A program made the translations under genes and the position numbers. Below the pieces are notes generated by a model that was given only the letters and a program-made list of their open reading frames with translations, did not search any database and was not told the DNA's origin. This document shows positions 1 through 11,088 of a stretch of DNA of 64,000 bases, piece by piece. Origin of the DNA: Tricholoma matsutake (Eukaryota; Basidiomycota; Agaricomycetes; Agaricales; Tricholomataceae); the NCBI GenBank assembly GCA_026075535.2, contig AP026544.2:9796001-9860000 (forward strand), given 5' to 3'. Every line of letters starts with the position of its first letter. The first letter of the stretch is position 1.

Positions 1-515
1 TTGTGTAATAGATGGTAGAGGTGTCAAAGTTGTTGGAAGGATAAATGAAGAGGTCGATGATGATGACAAAGAAGTAGATGATGATGTGGAAGGCAATGAT
101 ATAGGTGAAGGAAATAGTCTACGATGAGTAGATTCTGCTTCAGAAACTGGAATTAGAATATCTCCCGATTGTTCGAGAGATTTGAAGGCGTGGCGAGTAT
201 CGATCCGAAGGGTTCTCGCTTGTGTTGGCCTAAGCCGAGGAAATCGAGGTTGGTCCGACGATGAAATGATTCAGACACCCTCGCGGTGGGCTCCAAAAAT
301 GATGATGCTCAACCCGGGAAAACCACCAGAACTGCCGATGAGGCAATCAATGATGTTTGCAACAAGTCAGAGGAGGGTTGCAAGATGTTCCGAAAGTTCG
401 TGGTCAAACCTCTGAGAAGATTACTAGTTAACACTAGTTGTGAAGGTAGTGTTATGCGAGACGAAGGCGTTTGTCGTGGTCCGATCGAGTATTGATCAAT
501 ATCAAGGGTGATCAA
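1..515 (-). CDS. 3' part of an unidentified multi-exon gene, running off the left edge
   Basis: On the minus strand positions 270 to 1 are open for 90 codons, from just after a TGA at 271-273 to the window edge. The reading is basic at its start (about residues 10-30) and then becomes a serine/threonine/proline-rich tract with runs of Ser and Thr. A second open stretch lies upstream between 515 and 309, with a hydrophobic end (ASSAVLVVFPG). The two would have to be joined by an intron around 240-310, but I could not settle the splice sites. I do not recognise the family. CpG is plentiful here, unlike in the decayed regions to the right, which favours a host gene over an old transposon. Start codon and true extent are unknown. 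Confidence 0.35.
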
Positions 516-1610
516 CGAGATCGACGGCGAACGAGTTTTATTGTCGATGGTCGATATGTGAATTATGGGGACCTTTCGATAGGTCGATGGTATACAAAGG
601 GTGCGGCAAACTGCTATGAAGTGTTGGAAGGGTTGCTAGAACTAATGATGAGAGGATCAAGGGAGGATCAAGGATGCGACGATTGCAGAGGTTTCTCATC
701 GATCGAGAAAACCCGCAGAGACTTAGATTGTTTTTAGAAAGCTGATCGGATGCTTAGAACTGTATACAAGACGATATGTGAAGACGATTTCTTGTTATTT
801 CCAAGTAGATACTACAGAGTTTTATATGTTTTAAAGAAACTTCCTAAAATGGAATGAGAAACATGTGTAGAACATGAGGCAAAAGATATGAGTTAAGGCA
901 CAAGGCCATAAAGGAGACTGGAATACGAACAAGAAAGATATATATATCATATGATGAAAGAGTAATAAAAGGAAAGAACTAAAAGAGACTGTCCTTTGTG
1001 TATAAACTGTGCTAAGTCTTGCAATCATGCGTCCAGCGGGTTCTGTGCGCGATAGGGACTTGGAACGAGGCTGACCCATGATCAGCAGGTTTGAGCACGA
1101 GTTGGAATACATCCTAGTGCATGGTCTTCCACCATTTAGATAATGAAGGCGGTGCCCGATGTCGCTCGTAGTTTCTCGATATCAATCAATGACACTCGAT
1201 GATGCTCGATGATGCTCGATCACGGTTGTGGCTTGTTCGAAGTTGGTCGGGGATGTTCAGTGGTCATGTAGGGGAATCTTAGGGACTTTTGGGGTAGTCC
1301 TAAGGTTGTGCGATGTGGTCTTTTGATACTATCGATGTCGCTGGTGATGTTTCGATGTGGTCAATATGATATTGCGATCGATAGAGTGTGTCGCGCTGTG
1401 TCTGGGACGTCATAGGAGTTAGCCGATGTGATTAGAATGATGCTAAAGTGTTGAATCGGTCCTTGAGCTGAGAAGACAACCTATCAGCGTGCCGATCTGA
1501 ACAAAGACTGTCAGTATTTAAACCGTCCTTTTATACCTCCCTCCAAACTCAAACCATCACAAAGCGACATTTCCCACTTGCATTTGAGATCCATTACCTG
1601 TCATATAGCT
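516..1610. other. Intergenic stretch, rich in TCGAT-type words
   Basis: I see no convincing coding exon here. The sequence is rich in CGA/TCG words. It contains a short direct repeat of GATGCTC around 1190-1222 and ends in the promoter-like stretch of the next gene. Confidence 0.4.
1515..1522 (+). promoter_or_regulatory. TATA-like element of the 1611 gene
   Basis: TATTTAAA lies about 90 bases upstream of the ATG at 1611. It is followed by a pyrimidine-rich leader with ACCATCAC and CAAAGC motifs, as is common before fungal start codons. The spacing fits a TATA box but nothing else proves it. Confidence 0.35.
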
Positions 1611-2021
1611 ATGAGCTCTGTCGCCTTCATCGAAGAAATAACCGATGACCTTGTCGAGAAAACCATCATCACACTAGAGTACTTTGGGGGCTCTTTCTCC
1701 TTCTTACTGGCATATCGCTTCCACAGACTATTCTTAAGGAACGAAGGTCTCAGAGGAATTAATTGGGATGTCATCTGGTCCAGAGATATGGTGGTTTGCA
1801 AGCTGGGGGTGAATCACAGCTATGTTAATTTGAGCACGGGGCACAAAAGAATGGCCGCACTATGGGCAGTCTCACAGTGAGTACGAACATAGTCAGAGTT
1901 CTCCAGAGGGCTTACAGTGCAATGTGCCTCCAGGTTCCTGAAAGAAATCGCACCCAACCTAGAGACAGCTGAAGAACACAGGATAGAACCTCAATTCCCA
2001 GCAGAGGTATACATAGATTGA
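1611..2021 (+). CDS. Small two-exon hypothetical protein (117 aa)
   Basis: The exons are 1611-1876 and 1934-2021. The 57-nt intron 1877-1933 starts GTGAGT and ends CAG. Splicing removes the TGA just after the donor and gives one 117-residue reading. The start is the ATG at 1611 (MSSVAFIEEI); the in-frame extension upstream has no ATG. The protein is mildly acidic at its N terminus, has a hydrophobic patch near residues 24-40 and no clear signal peptide or known motif. I do not recognise the family. A TATA-like element lies upstream, and the CpG content is not depleted. Clean splicing and frame continuity make a real gene likely, but function is unknown. Confidence 0.55.
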
Positions 2022-2226
2022 GGAAACCTTGGTGGGATTCAGACACCAACTACTCCGTATTGATAACACACAACGCTGATCTCTCTCCACATTGATCGCT
2101 TAACAGTTCCCATGTAGCATAGTTATGTTTTTTTATGTCCTTCATCGAAAGCTATGCCATATGCACTATGCTGTGTTGGTAGCATAAAAAGACATGTGCA
2201 AAAGCTTCAGCTGGTAAACACCAAGG

Positions 2227-3018
2227 TCAGACATCATTTGACAAGTGGGCATAAATAAAAGTAGAATTATTCTGCGACGCAGGATAGCATGTGGTGGCAG
2301 CATCGGAAGGACGCGTGTTGGTAGGCACAGGAAGTAGCTCCGTGACAACATGAGCTACCTGTTTCCAAACAATGCATAGAGAACGAAGGAGGACCATAGA
2401 GATTGGCAGCATCAAAAGACACACAGGTGGTGTTCCAAATCTAGGTGGGAAGATTACCAATCCTAAACAAGAAATCAGAGAGAAATATGATATTGTGACA
2501 AAGCCTGTAAGAAGAAGGCATTCACTTGCTAGTTTGGTGAGATATGATATCAATCGATAGGTGTGGTACGCATACCTTCACGCAATCCAGGATGGCAGAG
2601 AAGATAACATATCCAGAAGATAACCTTCATCCAGAAAGACCTGTGGAGAGTTCTCTCCTACGGTTTTACTCAATGAAGTTAAGCTTGACTTTGGGGTAAT
2701 ATGATAATGACTTGGACGACTTGAAGAAGTTGAAGTTGAAGTTGAACATTCAACGTTTACTTGTTTATCGTTGTTAAGCCCATTATGTAATGTTGTGACT
2801 GGCACAACAACTTGAATTTGAAGCTGTCACTGTTGTTCTTCACAACTCCCTTCAGCTTCAATGTTGAAAATCAGGTTTTTACCCTGAGAACCGCAGGAGA
2901 GATCTCTCCGCAGGTTATTTAGGATGAAACTCGGCTTCAAACGTTCACATGTATCCTTCTTGATGAACATCGTAAGTCCAAGTTCATTCCCACTGGTATC
3001 GACAGCTAATGAACCCAC
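2227..3018 (-). pseudogene. Decayed unidentified gene (minus strand)
   Basis: Reading leftwards from 3018, an open frame runs to a TGA near 2828 and continues in the same frame to about 2578, so one stop interrupts a reading of roughly 145 codons. It includes Ser/Thr-rich and polar segments (CSTSTSTSSSRP). A likely intron begins GTATGC near 2575. A hydrophobic open stretch follows (2553-2330, rich in Leu, Ile, Val and Cys), closing at a possible GTAGCT donor. The stop lies between Gln residues (EEQQ*QLQ), where a CGA arginine would restore the frame. No domain is recognisable. The piece adjoins the 111-bp tandem repeat. Confidence 0.35.
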
Positions 3019-3043
3019 GGTTGTCTAGTAATGCCCTCTGTAT

Positions 3044-3590
3044 GCCTCACAGGGTGTCTCATGCTAAATGAATGAGGCTCAATTTCAATTGCGCATCTCA
3101 GGATGCTGCCATACTCCCTCTTGCTAATCTTCCACAAGCTCTTGCAAGGCTTATACCTTGCAGGGTGTTTCGTGCTAAGTGAATGAGGCTCAATTTCAAT
3201 TGCACATCTCAGGATGCTGCCATACTCCCTCTCGCTAGTCTTCCGCAAGCTCTTGCAAGGCTTATACCTTGCAGGGTGTTTTGTGCTAAGTGAACGAGGC
3301 TTGATTTCAATTGCACGTCTCACGATGTTGCCAAATTCCCTTTTGCTAGTCTTGCATAAACTCTCGCAAATCTCAGCTCCCCTTCTCATGTCAGATGAGC
3401 GAGTCTCTCCTTCTGAACACACGGTTGTCTGGTGATGCCATCCATATGGTGTTTCATGCTAAGTGAATGAGGCTTGATTTCACTTGCCCGTCTCAGGATA
3501 CTGCCAAACTCCCTTTCGCTGGTCTTCCGCAAGCCTTTCCAAGGCTCAACTTCTCTTCCCATGTCAGATGAACGAGCTGAGCCTCTGTTT
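3044..3590. repeat. Tandem repeat, 111-bp unit, about four copies
   Basis: A unit containing GCTAARTGAAYGAGGCT recurs at 3063, 3174 and 3285 (period 111 bp), and again at 3458 after about 62 extra bases. The extra bases hold a copy of the ACGGTTGTCT segment also seen near 3015. Neighbouring units differ at several positions. 111 is a multiple of three, and the minus strand stays open through three units (3422-3006), giving a 37-residue repeat with conserved SKREYGSILRCAIEIEPHS-like cores. Coding function is not shown. Confidence 0.75.
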
Positions 3591-3599
3591 GGGTATATA

Positions 3600-5594
3600 T
3601 GCTTGTCACCCATCTAACTTTGCAGCCTGGTCATTTTGTTGCGTGGACTATTTGGATCAAGATATATTCACCGCTCGCACTTCTTCGCCTGCCCACCCAC
3701 TTGTGGTCATCGTTCTTTCAAGATGTGGCTGATGTCATTGTTTCTCTGCTTTGTCGATCCATCTAGTTTTTGAGGGAGACACTATGGAAATCACAATCAT
3801 AGGAACATTTTCACCATTGCTCTTCCATCACTTTAATCTCATCATGCTTTTTCTTTTTTTTTTTTTTCGCACTTCACTAGGGCTGCAATACCTCCACCCA
3901 ATGGATATTCCAACCACTACTGCAAAGTTTTTCCAGATCCTGACCACCACTTTATGCTTCTGGTCTTACGTGGTGATTGAGTGACATCTTCACTTCTCCT
4001 CCCATTCTCTCAGGTAGACATGGAGACAGCCTCATTCGCTGTTCCTCTCCAGGGGAAAGTGTTTGGTCCCTCAATAATTTTCACCTATTATCAATCCTCA
4101 CTTGTTGTTCTATTTTGTTAGGCCAATGATTTTTATCAATTGAGTCACGTCATCGACAGGATGTTCATACCAAGGTCAGAAAAAGAATTGCACCTTAGAT
4201 GTGTTCCGTCCTGCTACTCTTGCTGAGTCGCAGACCCTGGATTTCTGTCATTTCGTTATTTCAGGTCCTCCTTGATCTTTCCTCGAATCAGTGATGTCAT
4301 CGTGTCAAGAACCATTCCTCTCCCGATCGGAACCCACATCCATCTGACTCTTTCCTGCACATCAAACATGACTTTTGCCTATGCCTCCCAATTTCATTCC
4401 CAGCCGCCTTGCACTGCCCACACTGCTGTGCACCAGGCCGCCTTGTACAGCATCCACAGCTGCCTTCCCAAGGCTGCCATCTCTATTGCAAATTCGACTA
4501 TGGATTCATGTGCAGCTCCCACTAGATAATTTATCTCTGCAGTCGAGACACTGCTGCAGTCTTCGTTCCTGTTCCGCATTATTCTGGACTACAGTATTTA
4601 AGCTTAGTTAGTTTCGCCTTGTATTCCTCAGTTTGTATATTGACATAGACTCGACTTTAATCTGCCAATCAAAAACCTCCTTCTACTCCAAACCCCAGTT
4701 CTCTAAGAGTCTGAACTCTGTTCGACTTGACCTCCAGTCTCCCTCTGAAGTTCTAACCTCATCTGAACTTAACCTAAGTCCCTCCGTATTCCTTCCCATG
4801 TTTACCCACACTTTCCTGTTCCTACCTCCAAACCTCCAACTTGAAATTAGGACACCAGACAAGGTGAAGGGCACAGCTTCTTACAAGCTGAACCCAAGTC
4901 CTTTCTGTTTCCCCTCCCGCAGAATCTGCAATGACCCAACACCCTTCCGTAAACAACACCTGCAGTGTCCGAGTGGATTCCGATGAACCCTCTAGGATCA
5001 GTTCTTAACAGACATCATCCATTTTAGATGCAACAAAAGAGTGATGTCATCGATTGGATGCGACCATAAGGTTGCGAAATGCAGTTCGAATTATGGGAAC
5101 TCTCGGCGGACAGTTGGGCAGTGTCAACTTTGAGTCGATAGGTGATAAGTCATAGTAAGTGCTACATATTTGCAGATGATTTCGAATTTGTGCTAACGAT
5201 GCTGTATGATTAGCTGCCTGCTCCCAAGTGAACGTAGACCCATCTGCATCGTATGTGTCGCTATGTGTGCCAGAGATCTGTTTATGCTCTCTATTATGAG
5301 GAATATACGTGTCCCTGGATTGTACACCGATTGGCATAGCAGGTGTTCTTGCTTGCATTTTTTTTTGTTGTTTTGCTGAAGTATGATGGGCATCAGTTTA
5401 GGGCAGAGGTGTTTATGCCACACCAATGGTCATCTGACTGTAATTACATTTGTTTTCTCATTGCAGATGGTTTCCACAATCAATGGAGATATTAAGGGGG
5501 TGGTAGTATTGTTCAGCCCTTCCACCTCAGCAACATAAGCTTTGGCAGTGTGCAGTTCTTCATAAGCCTGTTGTACCTTCTCCCTCTGCTTTAT
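3600..5594. other. No recognisable gene; possible old LTR remnants
   Basis: I find only short unrelated open stretches here. Around 4590-4630 there is an AGTATTTAAGC box followed by a CT-rich leader, which looks like the promoter part of an old LTR, but no partner repeat lies within the window. Confidence 0.3.
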
Positions 5595-6711
5595 TCATTC
5601 CTTTTTAGTTGCTAGCTCATCTGCATTTGTTTCCTCGAGCTCTTTGAGCTGTGAATTGGCATTTTGGAGGTCGCCCATGATCTTTGCGACACACTTGTTG
5701 GCCTCCCGAAACTCGCTGCCAAGCACCCATTCAGCCTTTTCAGCTCTCCATGGCTCAAGTTCCCCTTCCGCCTCAGCCAGCCTCTTCTCTAGCTGTCTGG
5801 CATGAGCACCATCTTCCTCTACATCATTGGTCCTCCTCTCTGCCACCTCTGCTTTCTCTTCCAACTCTTTGATGATCGCTTCCTCAACCATCCGGTCTTT
5901 CCATCGCTCCTTATTCTTTGCCCTCTTTTCCGTCTCCTCATTCAGTGCCTTCTCAGTCTCATCTTTCTCTCCTATGCATTTAGCCACCTCCTCCTTAAGT
6001 GCATCCACCATATCTTCCAATTCTGCCTTTTCCTTCATCCACGCTCTAAGCAATGAAGTATCAGAGCTGACCGATTACAATTTACAAGACACTTACATCC
6101 CGTTCACAAACCATTCTATCTCGCGTTTGTTCTTCGGCTGCAGCCATCGTCTGGATTTTGCTGTGACTTCATCATCGAGGGTTTCAGTGCGCACTATAGC
6201 AGCACTTGCCCCGCTTGCCCTCCAACATCTTCCTCCACATCCCCCAAAGCTGCACCAGCACTTGCCCTTCTCCCTCTGCCACCAGTGGAAGTAGAAGCAA
6301 CAACCATTGGCCCCGCCTTTTTCTCCTCTTCAAGCCTCCTCAATCTATCCATGAGCGCCTCATTCTCCTCCTGCAACCTCCGATCCAGCCCATTCTGATA
6401 ATCCTTTGCACTAAATCATCCAACAGTCTGGGTGCACCTGCACTGAAACCCATTGCAGGATCAAAAGTTGTATTAACGTGATGATGCATCGTTAAATCAT
6501 GGGAGGATGCAGTAGGGATAAAGGATGCATGATCGCCGACACCTGTCCCATCGTACAGAGACAGGTTTACTGGTGCTGGTGCCCATTGGTGGACTGGTTC
6601 CTGTCTTCCTGATGTAGGCGAGGTGGATTCCCAATCAGATGACCCTGGTGATGGGAGGACGGTTTGTGCCAAGGGATGCGATGCACATGGACCGCGGCCT
6701 GCTCCTGTCAT
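5595..6711 (-). pseudogene. Coiled-coil protein gene with two frame breaks
   Basis: Reading leftwards, a Pro/Ser/His-rich segment (6711 to about 6390) shifts frame by one base near 6383. It then enters a heptad-like helix (LQEENEALMDRLRRLEEEKK) and a Gly/Ala-rich linker, and shifts again near 6200. It continues to a 51-nt intron (6096-6046, GTAAGT..TTAG). The final exon, ending at the TGA 5595-5597, is about 150 residues of almost pure charged coiled coil (Glu/Lys/Arg/Ala). The intron joins the frames exactly, so this was a real spliced gene. The two one-base shifts make it a pseudogene unless they are sequencing errors. Further open, proline-rich sequence upstream to about 7340 may be its degraded 5' part. 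The family is not recognised; a Gag-like or structural role is possible. Confidence 0.5.
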
Positions 6712-7009
6712 GACGCAAGCCCTGCAAAGGCTGTTTGTAGATTTGTTCTAGCTCTAGAACTGGGACAAGATCCCGGTGTAGAATCAGCAATGCTTGGAGT
6801 GGCTGGGTTGAGGTTGTTCCGCAGATGAGGGGTCGGGAATTTGAGATGGGGACGGGTTGTTGAGTTGATTACGGAGAGAAGGAAGGAGCAGCATTGAGTG
6901 TGAGGAGTTAATGGCTCTTTGTGGCTGTGGTCTTCTGTTGGATGTTGCTCGTGTTCATATGTGCTCTCTTGTGGATCTGGGGTGGCAAGTAACTCATTGG
7001 CAGGGGGAA

Positions 7010-7123
7010 CATCGAATCGGGCATGGGGTCGGGGTTGGAGTAAAGGCTAGTGACAGTGCAGGGGAGGAGAATGCAGAGGAAAGAACACCAGGAGACGGTT
7101 GTGCAGCTTGACTGTTGCGTCAA
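7010..7123. repeat. Dispersed duplicate, copy 1
   Basis: This stretch (GAATCGGGCATGGG, then AAGGCTAGTGACAGTG and GAATGCAGAGGAAAGA) recurs about 550 bases to the right at 7561-7655, with small gaps and substitutions. It lies in the degraded 5' part of the coiled-coil pseudogene. Confidence 0.6.
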
Positions 7124-7560
7124 TTTGGGTAGGGTGTTGGCTCCCCGCCGTCTGACGAGAATGTTGCTTTGCTTTGATCTTGAGATTCAGCATGCTCATC
7201 TGCAGATTGGCTGTCTGTGGATGGGACTTGATTCAAGTTCTGCTCAACATCTGAGTGGGGAGGCAAAATATGGACATCTGTGATATCCATCGAACGGACT
7301 GTGTCATGCTTAGAATATTCTTGTTCTTCATCTACCATTCCAGATTTGCCACTGAAGTGCGAAGTAGTGACTACTGGTGATGGTGTATTTGATCAAGGCA
7401 GAGGGATGGCATGCTCTCCTGCTCAAGTCTCTTTGACAGAACAGAAAAGGTGTAAAATTTGGTTCACAGAGAAATGTTGATGGCTTTGCTGATGTCTGAG
7501 CGCCCATTCCATGGACCTGGATCGGTGTGACACATGGTAAAGAAAAAGAGATGGGAATGT

Positions 7561-7655
7561 TGAATCGGGCATGGGTGAAGGCTAGTGACAGTGGAGGAGA
7601 TAAGAATGCAGAGGAAAGACCCAGAGAAGATTGTGCAGCTGCTTGACCACGCTGT
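7561..7655. repeat. Dispersed duplicate, copy 2
   Basis: This is the partner of 7010-7123, in the same orientation. The shared blocks are GAATCGGGCATGGG, AAGGCTAGTGACAGTG and AATGCAGAGGAAAGA. Confidence 0.6.
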
Positions 7656-7837
7656 CGTCACATTAGGTATATGATGTCCACTACAGATTGAATTAGTATA
7701 TGTAACATGAAGAATGCTGACAGTTTTCGTGGAAGAGAGATAACTTGGCAGAAAAAGATTGAAAAAGGTGCACTGAGAGGTGCTGTGCTGAATGCTGAAC
7801 AGGTGCTGCTATGTGCACTGGTGCTATGCTGACAAGT

Positions 7838-7888
7838 CGCTGGGCTGTCGCTGGTGGGCGCAGCGTCGGTGCCAGCGACAGCCCAGCG
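7838..7888. repeat. Perfect 17-bp inverted repeat (hairpin)
   Basis: CGCTGGGCTGTCGCTGG (7838-7854) and its exact reverse complement (7872-7888) flank a 17-base spacer. The arms keep three CpGs in a region otherwise poor in them. Confidence 0.85.
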
Positions 7889-7925
7889 CTGCTGCTGATG
7901 TAAGCAGACAGGGGTTTCTTTTTCT

Positions 7926-8275
7926 CCAGGAGAAAATCTGGCAAACATGAGGAGAAAATAACACTTTTTCATGCATGATTTACCAGGCCAATATTAGGAA
8001 AACATAACTTATATTCACCCCAGATTTCTGATTTGCTCTCACAGGGAATATCACAATTTTTTCCTTGGCAAACATCATGGGGAAATCATGAGAAAATAAG
8101 TTCTTTTCACTTCAAATTCCCTTTTATTTCCCTCCATAAAGATGATATATTTTCCCTTGGGCAGATTGCAGAGAATATCAAGTGAATATTACTTATTTTC
8201 ACCTGTTTTTCCCTACTTGTTTGCCACATGAAAAAGTGTAATTTTCTCCACTTTTTCTCTGTATTTTCTCTGAGG
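7926..8275. mobile_element. Possible MITE-like unit with imperfect inverted ends
   Basis: The block ACACTTTTTCATG with flanking GGAGAAAAT and GCAAACATGAGG words near 7926-7970 recurs in inverse near 8210-8275 (CATGAAAAAGTGTAATTTTCTCC). The interior is AT-rich with more scattered GGGAAAAT-type words. The ends are imperfect and I could not find a target duplication, so this may only be an inverted low-complexity region. Confidence 0.3.
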
Positions 8276-8355
8276 AAAAACTTTGCCCTGCCTGTTGTGT
8301 TATTTCCTCCCATCCAGGCTAAACAGGCTCAATAAGCATGATTATTGGGAACAAG

Positions 8356-8890
8356 CTATGAAACAACCTTGACAGGCACCCTCCACAGAGCAGCATCATG
8401 GTTTATCAGGTATTGAGCATGAACCCCATGTTTTGAGCCCTGGGATTCAATTTCTAGTGACATGTTCACAGCAGCACGTTCTTGAGCTTGTGTTAGAAAC
8501 AATTCCCAGCCATCACAAGCATTGTCCGCCTGTTTGTATTTGTGAAGAAGTAGTGCATGGGAGGTAATTCGGTCAGCCGCTAATGGCTCATATTGAAGAA
8601 AATCATCTGAATATAATGCAGTCAGCCATCAACTAGTTACCAGAACCTCCAGAAGATGAATTTAATTTAGATCGAGAAACTTACCTAAATCCCCACTATC
8701 ATCACTATCATCATCCTGGCTGTCGTCTCCTACTTCAGCTTCCAAACTCACAAATGGATTGACATCAGACTCCTTTGGAAAGAACTAGGCTATCAGAACT
8801 TCTGAAATAATGGATTGACCAAGACCAAGTGCATACCTGGTTCTCGATTCAATATTTTTTCCTGGTTCTTACTGGAGATTCTTCTGGGTT
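8356..8890 (-). pseudogene. Decayed spliced gene, family unknown
   Basis: On the minus strand an exon (about 8890-8685) with an acidic run of Asp/Ser is joined by a 78-nt intron (8684-8607, GTAAGT..TTCAG) to a last exon 8606-8356 ending in TAG. The junction keeps frame (Gly-Asp-Leu|Asp-Asp-Phe). The last exon reads cleanly for about 83 residues (including LLLHKYKQADNACDGWELF). Upstream the same frame meets TAG and TAA stops between plausible segments such as RYALGLGQSIISEVLIA. I do not recognise the protein. The precise intron shows it was once expressed, and the stops suggest it is dead. Confidence 0.45.
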
Positions 8891-9167
8891 CTACATCAAC
8901 AGAGTATGAGGAATTTATTCAAGCAACCATTCTCAAGAAAAGACCAGAGGTCTCGTTCAGAGCTCCCAGAGTTTCAGGACTTACTATGTGACTCATAACT
9001 TTAAGAGAAGATTTGACTTAATGTAAAGAATGGTAGGTGCCAATGACACGGTGCTCACCCAACACCAACTACAAAGATATCACGTCCACTTATACAAATG
9101 AGTAACTGGTAGAAAAAAGGAAAGGTTGCCATGTGATGTGAACACACTTTTGGGTGCCACAGTACAT

Positions 9168-9204
9168 GAGGGCAGGCACTTGTCAGTGACAAGTGCCTGC
9201 CCTC
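9168..9204. repeat. Near-perfect palindrome, 18-bp arms, 1-base centre
   Basis: GAGGGCAGGCACTTGTCA (9168-9185), a single G, then the exact reverse complement (9187-9204). It would extrude as a tight cruciform or fold-back. It may be the fused inverted ends of a transposon or a self-terminating hairpin. Confidence 0.9.
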
Positions 9205-11088
9205 AACTTCTCCATCCGCCAACTATCCTACCAAATACACACCAACACCCTTCTGTCTTGATCGTCAACACCATGTCGCCCAGTTGTTTAAGTTAGATGG
9301 TCGTTAGAAACTACTTACTGATAGTGTGATTCAATTATCATGAGCATTGAGTACAATAACTAAGTCTTAGTCTCCATATGCGCTGCAATGCTGGCTGAGA
9401 GAAATCACCTCACCGAGTCAGACCAAGACCATGTAGGCAAAGGGGTATGTAACACCATCAATGTTATCCACTCCATCATAGTATACTGATTCTACCCAAG
9501 TAGGATCATCTCTCATCTGCTGACCTCCACTTCTATGGCATTCATGGTATACATTGATGGTCACCCTGATGCACTATGAGTCCTGATGTGTAACTTTCTT
9601 ACCTGTGTGTCGAGAGTAGGACACTAACTTATGTGAATACAGGAGTCAATTAAAACATGTCTAAATATTCCACGCACCATGTTATACCATCGTCGAAATC
9701 ATTTGCCAGTTTAACTTTATGTGGTGATTCACCATCATACTGTCACTGCGTGTACTCAGGGATCCTATGTGCTTGTAAGTTCAAGGTTCTTCACCATCTA
9801 GTGGCGATCTGTTTGCTGAAGCAGCCATCCTTCTCATCTCATAGATCAAAGGCCCTGGGACCAAGTAATATACACACCTTATGACAAAGCAGATGTCATC
9901 TGTAGTTTGCCAATGTCCCCGAAATCTATGAATTCTGTAACATGTTTTGACTTGGATATGGACGACAAAGATAGGTTGATTTGTTGAGCCATTATTGCAC
10001 CCTTTCGATTGCTAGTCATCCAGTTGAGAGCCTGGGATTTTGGAGAAAGGTATCAATAGATGGCACTAGTGACTGGTCAGACTGTCAGCTGGTTAGATGA
10101 CATTGTTGTGATTGTCGGCGGCTCTATCATGCTTCTACCAGATGGTATTAAAAGTTTGGTACGTGATAAATCCTTTGAGCACCATGGGTCTGCTGACTTG
10201 GTCTCCATTCTCAGCAATCAGCATCCAGCGCTTATGCTTCTGGCCTTTCTTCACCTACCTATCTATGCCTCAACATCACTCTCAGCCATATCTAGGAATA
10301 CCCCATAACCAGAACTCATCGGAGCCCACTTGTATTGACTAGTCCATTTGAGAATCCCTAGTCATAATGTTTCTTCATCTTCAAGCCCCATCTTGAGTAG
10401 ATTCTGTACATGATAAAAATACCATCTCGTTCTCATGAGATGTCTCGCACTTGTTTGCCAGTGAACAGGTTTCAAAACATCCATGTTTGTCTGTGTCACA
10501 CCATTGAGAGCTTCTGAGCTCCATTGTCTGCATATCACAAGGTCAGTGCATAGATTGTGCCTTGTTGCAATCCTTACTCACCATCAATTACTCCTAATAG
10601 TGGTTGTTTTGTTCATTATTGAACGGGGATGGTCCAGCTCAGGTCCAACATCCTCGTTCATTCATGTATGTCCACCTTCATCCCTGATAAATATTATTGA
10701 CTATTGATAGGATTATCATTTCAAAATATTAAGACTGACCAGTTTTGGGCACTGGCACTTCATTGTCTTTGTGGCATACTTATCTGTGCACCGTTTCTTT
10801 TCACATGGGGCTATGGTTATGCCCAACATTGTGGGATGCACCATTCCATAAACTATCCTTTCAGTGTTAGTGGGTTTGTGCTGCAGCACAAGCTTTACAA
10901 TCATGATATGGAGTAGTTTACTGTCCAAAAGTAGGTTTCAGGATGCTTTCTCAAGTCAGGCTGACCCAATATATTTTCAAGAATACTGAAAGGAGATTTC
11001 ATATGTATTGCACCTTGCGAGAGGTATAAAAGGTGTATAATACAGGTGGAGAATACTCAGTTGATCCAACCCCCACTTCATACATACT
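9205..11088. other. No recognisable gene
   Basis: Only short open stretches with no motifs are seen. GGTATAAAAGG near 11026 is a good TATA match about 60 bases before the hAT start codon at 11089 and may be its promoter. Confidence 0.35.

Noticed and set aside
4272..4986. Plus-strand open stretches at 4272-4611 and 4633-4986
   Set aside because: They have skewed, low-complexity composition, no motifs and no splice support; they may be an old LTR leader.
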